Assembly (NCBI RefSeq): GCF_963675165.1
Contig: NC_087377.1
Span: forward strand, 807,501-837,500
Direction of reading: 5' to 3'
Length of the DNA: 30,000 nucleotides
Origin: Halichondria panicea
Taxonomy: Eukaryota; Porifera; Demospongiae; Suberitida; Halichondriidae
Under the pieces are notes generated by a model. It saw nothing but the letters and a program-made list of their open reading frames with translations, did not search any database and was not told the DNA's origin. Within the stretch, counting starts at the first letter, position 1. Each line of letters starts with the position of its first letter. The position numbers and the translations under genes were made by a program. Shown piece after piece: positions 29,867 through 30,000 of the stretch.

Positions 29867-30000
29867 GTTGCCACGAAGCAACAAATTCACAACGGAGGCA
29901 GCACTAACCCTCAGGAATTCATATCACAAAATACCACAAATAAGTTAAAAGTGAGAGCAATGCCACCAATAGGGAGGTGGGTGGTGCTTTAAGGTTACGC

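Noticed and set aside
29621-29992. 123-codon plus-strand open frame at the right edge
   Set aside because: It crosses an inverted-repeat element and shows no domain; the composition is that of AT-rich non-coding DNA.

Overview
The window looks like nuclear DNA of an early-branching animal, most likely a demosponge of the Amphimedon/Haliclona type. The sequence is AT-rich. Its genes are split by short GT-AG introns, several of them in phase 1. It contains ankyrin, death-domain and Roc-type GTPase exons of the kind that is expanded in sponges, along with many short inverted-repeat elements. The species call is an inference from gene content and style, not from a marker gene. No operon, CRISPR array or rRNA gene is visible.

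Left part (1-9735). The 5' end of an ankyrin-repeat gene lies on the minus strand (exons 1946-2303, 1069-1170, 725-829). Its introns carry copies of a ~165 bp repeat and remnants of dead exons. Next, also minus, are the 3' exons of a protein kinase resembling the AAK1/BIKE/GAK (NAK) family: 6078-6208 and 5732-5835 hold the end of the kinase domain, 3782-3951 a basic linker, and 2903-3094 the C-terminus. One intron of this kinase holds a 74-bp satellite (4027-5673) with an internal trimeric higher-order repeat. On the plus strand, 8366-9332 holds remnants of a conserved 'CRDTFWVESFN' family, probably transposon-derived.

Middle (9858-20400). This is almost pure tandem repeat: about 7 kb of a 40-bp satellite with a higher-order pattern, about 0.4 kb of a 53-bp repeat that seems to surround it, and two minisatellites of TGTTGTACTTG plus (TG)n. 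The long VCVC/THTH open frames here are translated microsatellite. A tRNA-derived, SINE-like sequence lies at 20312-20380.

Right part (20660-30000). There is an orphan death-domain terminal exon (20660-20845, minus), two short inverted-repeat elements, and a decayed second copy of the kinase exon (23548-23699) beside two unrecognised exon-like pieces. The best gene of the window follows: a minus-strand Roc-COR-like GTPase of at least 950 residues. It has one 725-codon GTPase exon (26556-28730), a 26-codon linker exon (26324-26401), two tandem related death-domain exons (25798-26145 and 25044-25376) and a possible short last exon ending at 24771. All junctions I could read are phase 1 and join in frame. 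The far right holds a LINE C-terminal fragment and two short inverted-repeat elements.

Function. The GTPase/death-domain gene, the separate death-domain exon and the ankyrin gene use the module types that many animals use in intracellular danger or death signalling. The window gives no direct evidence that they act together.
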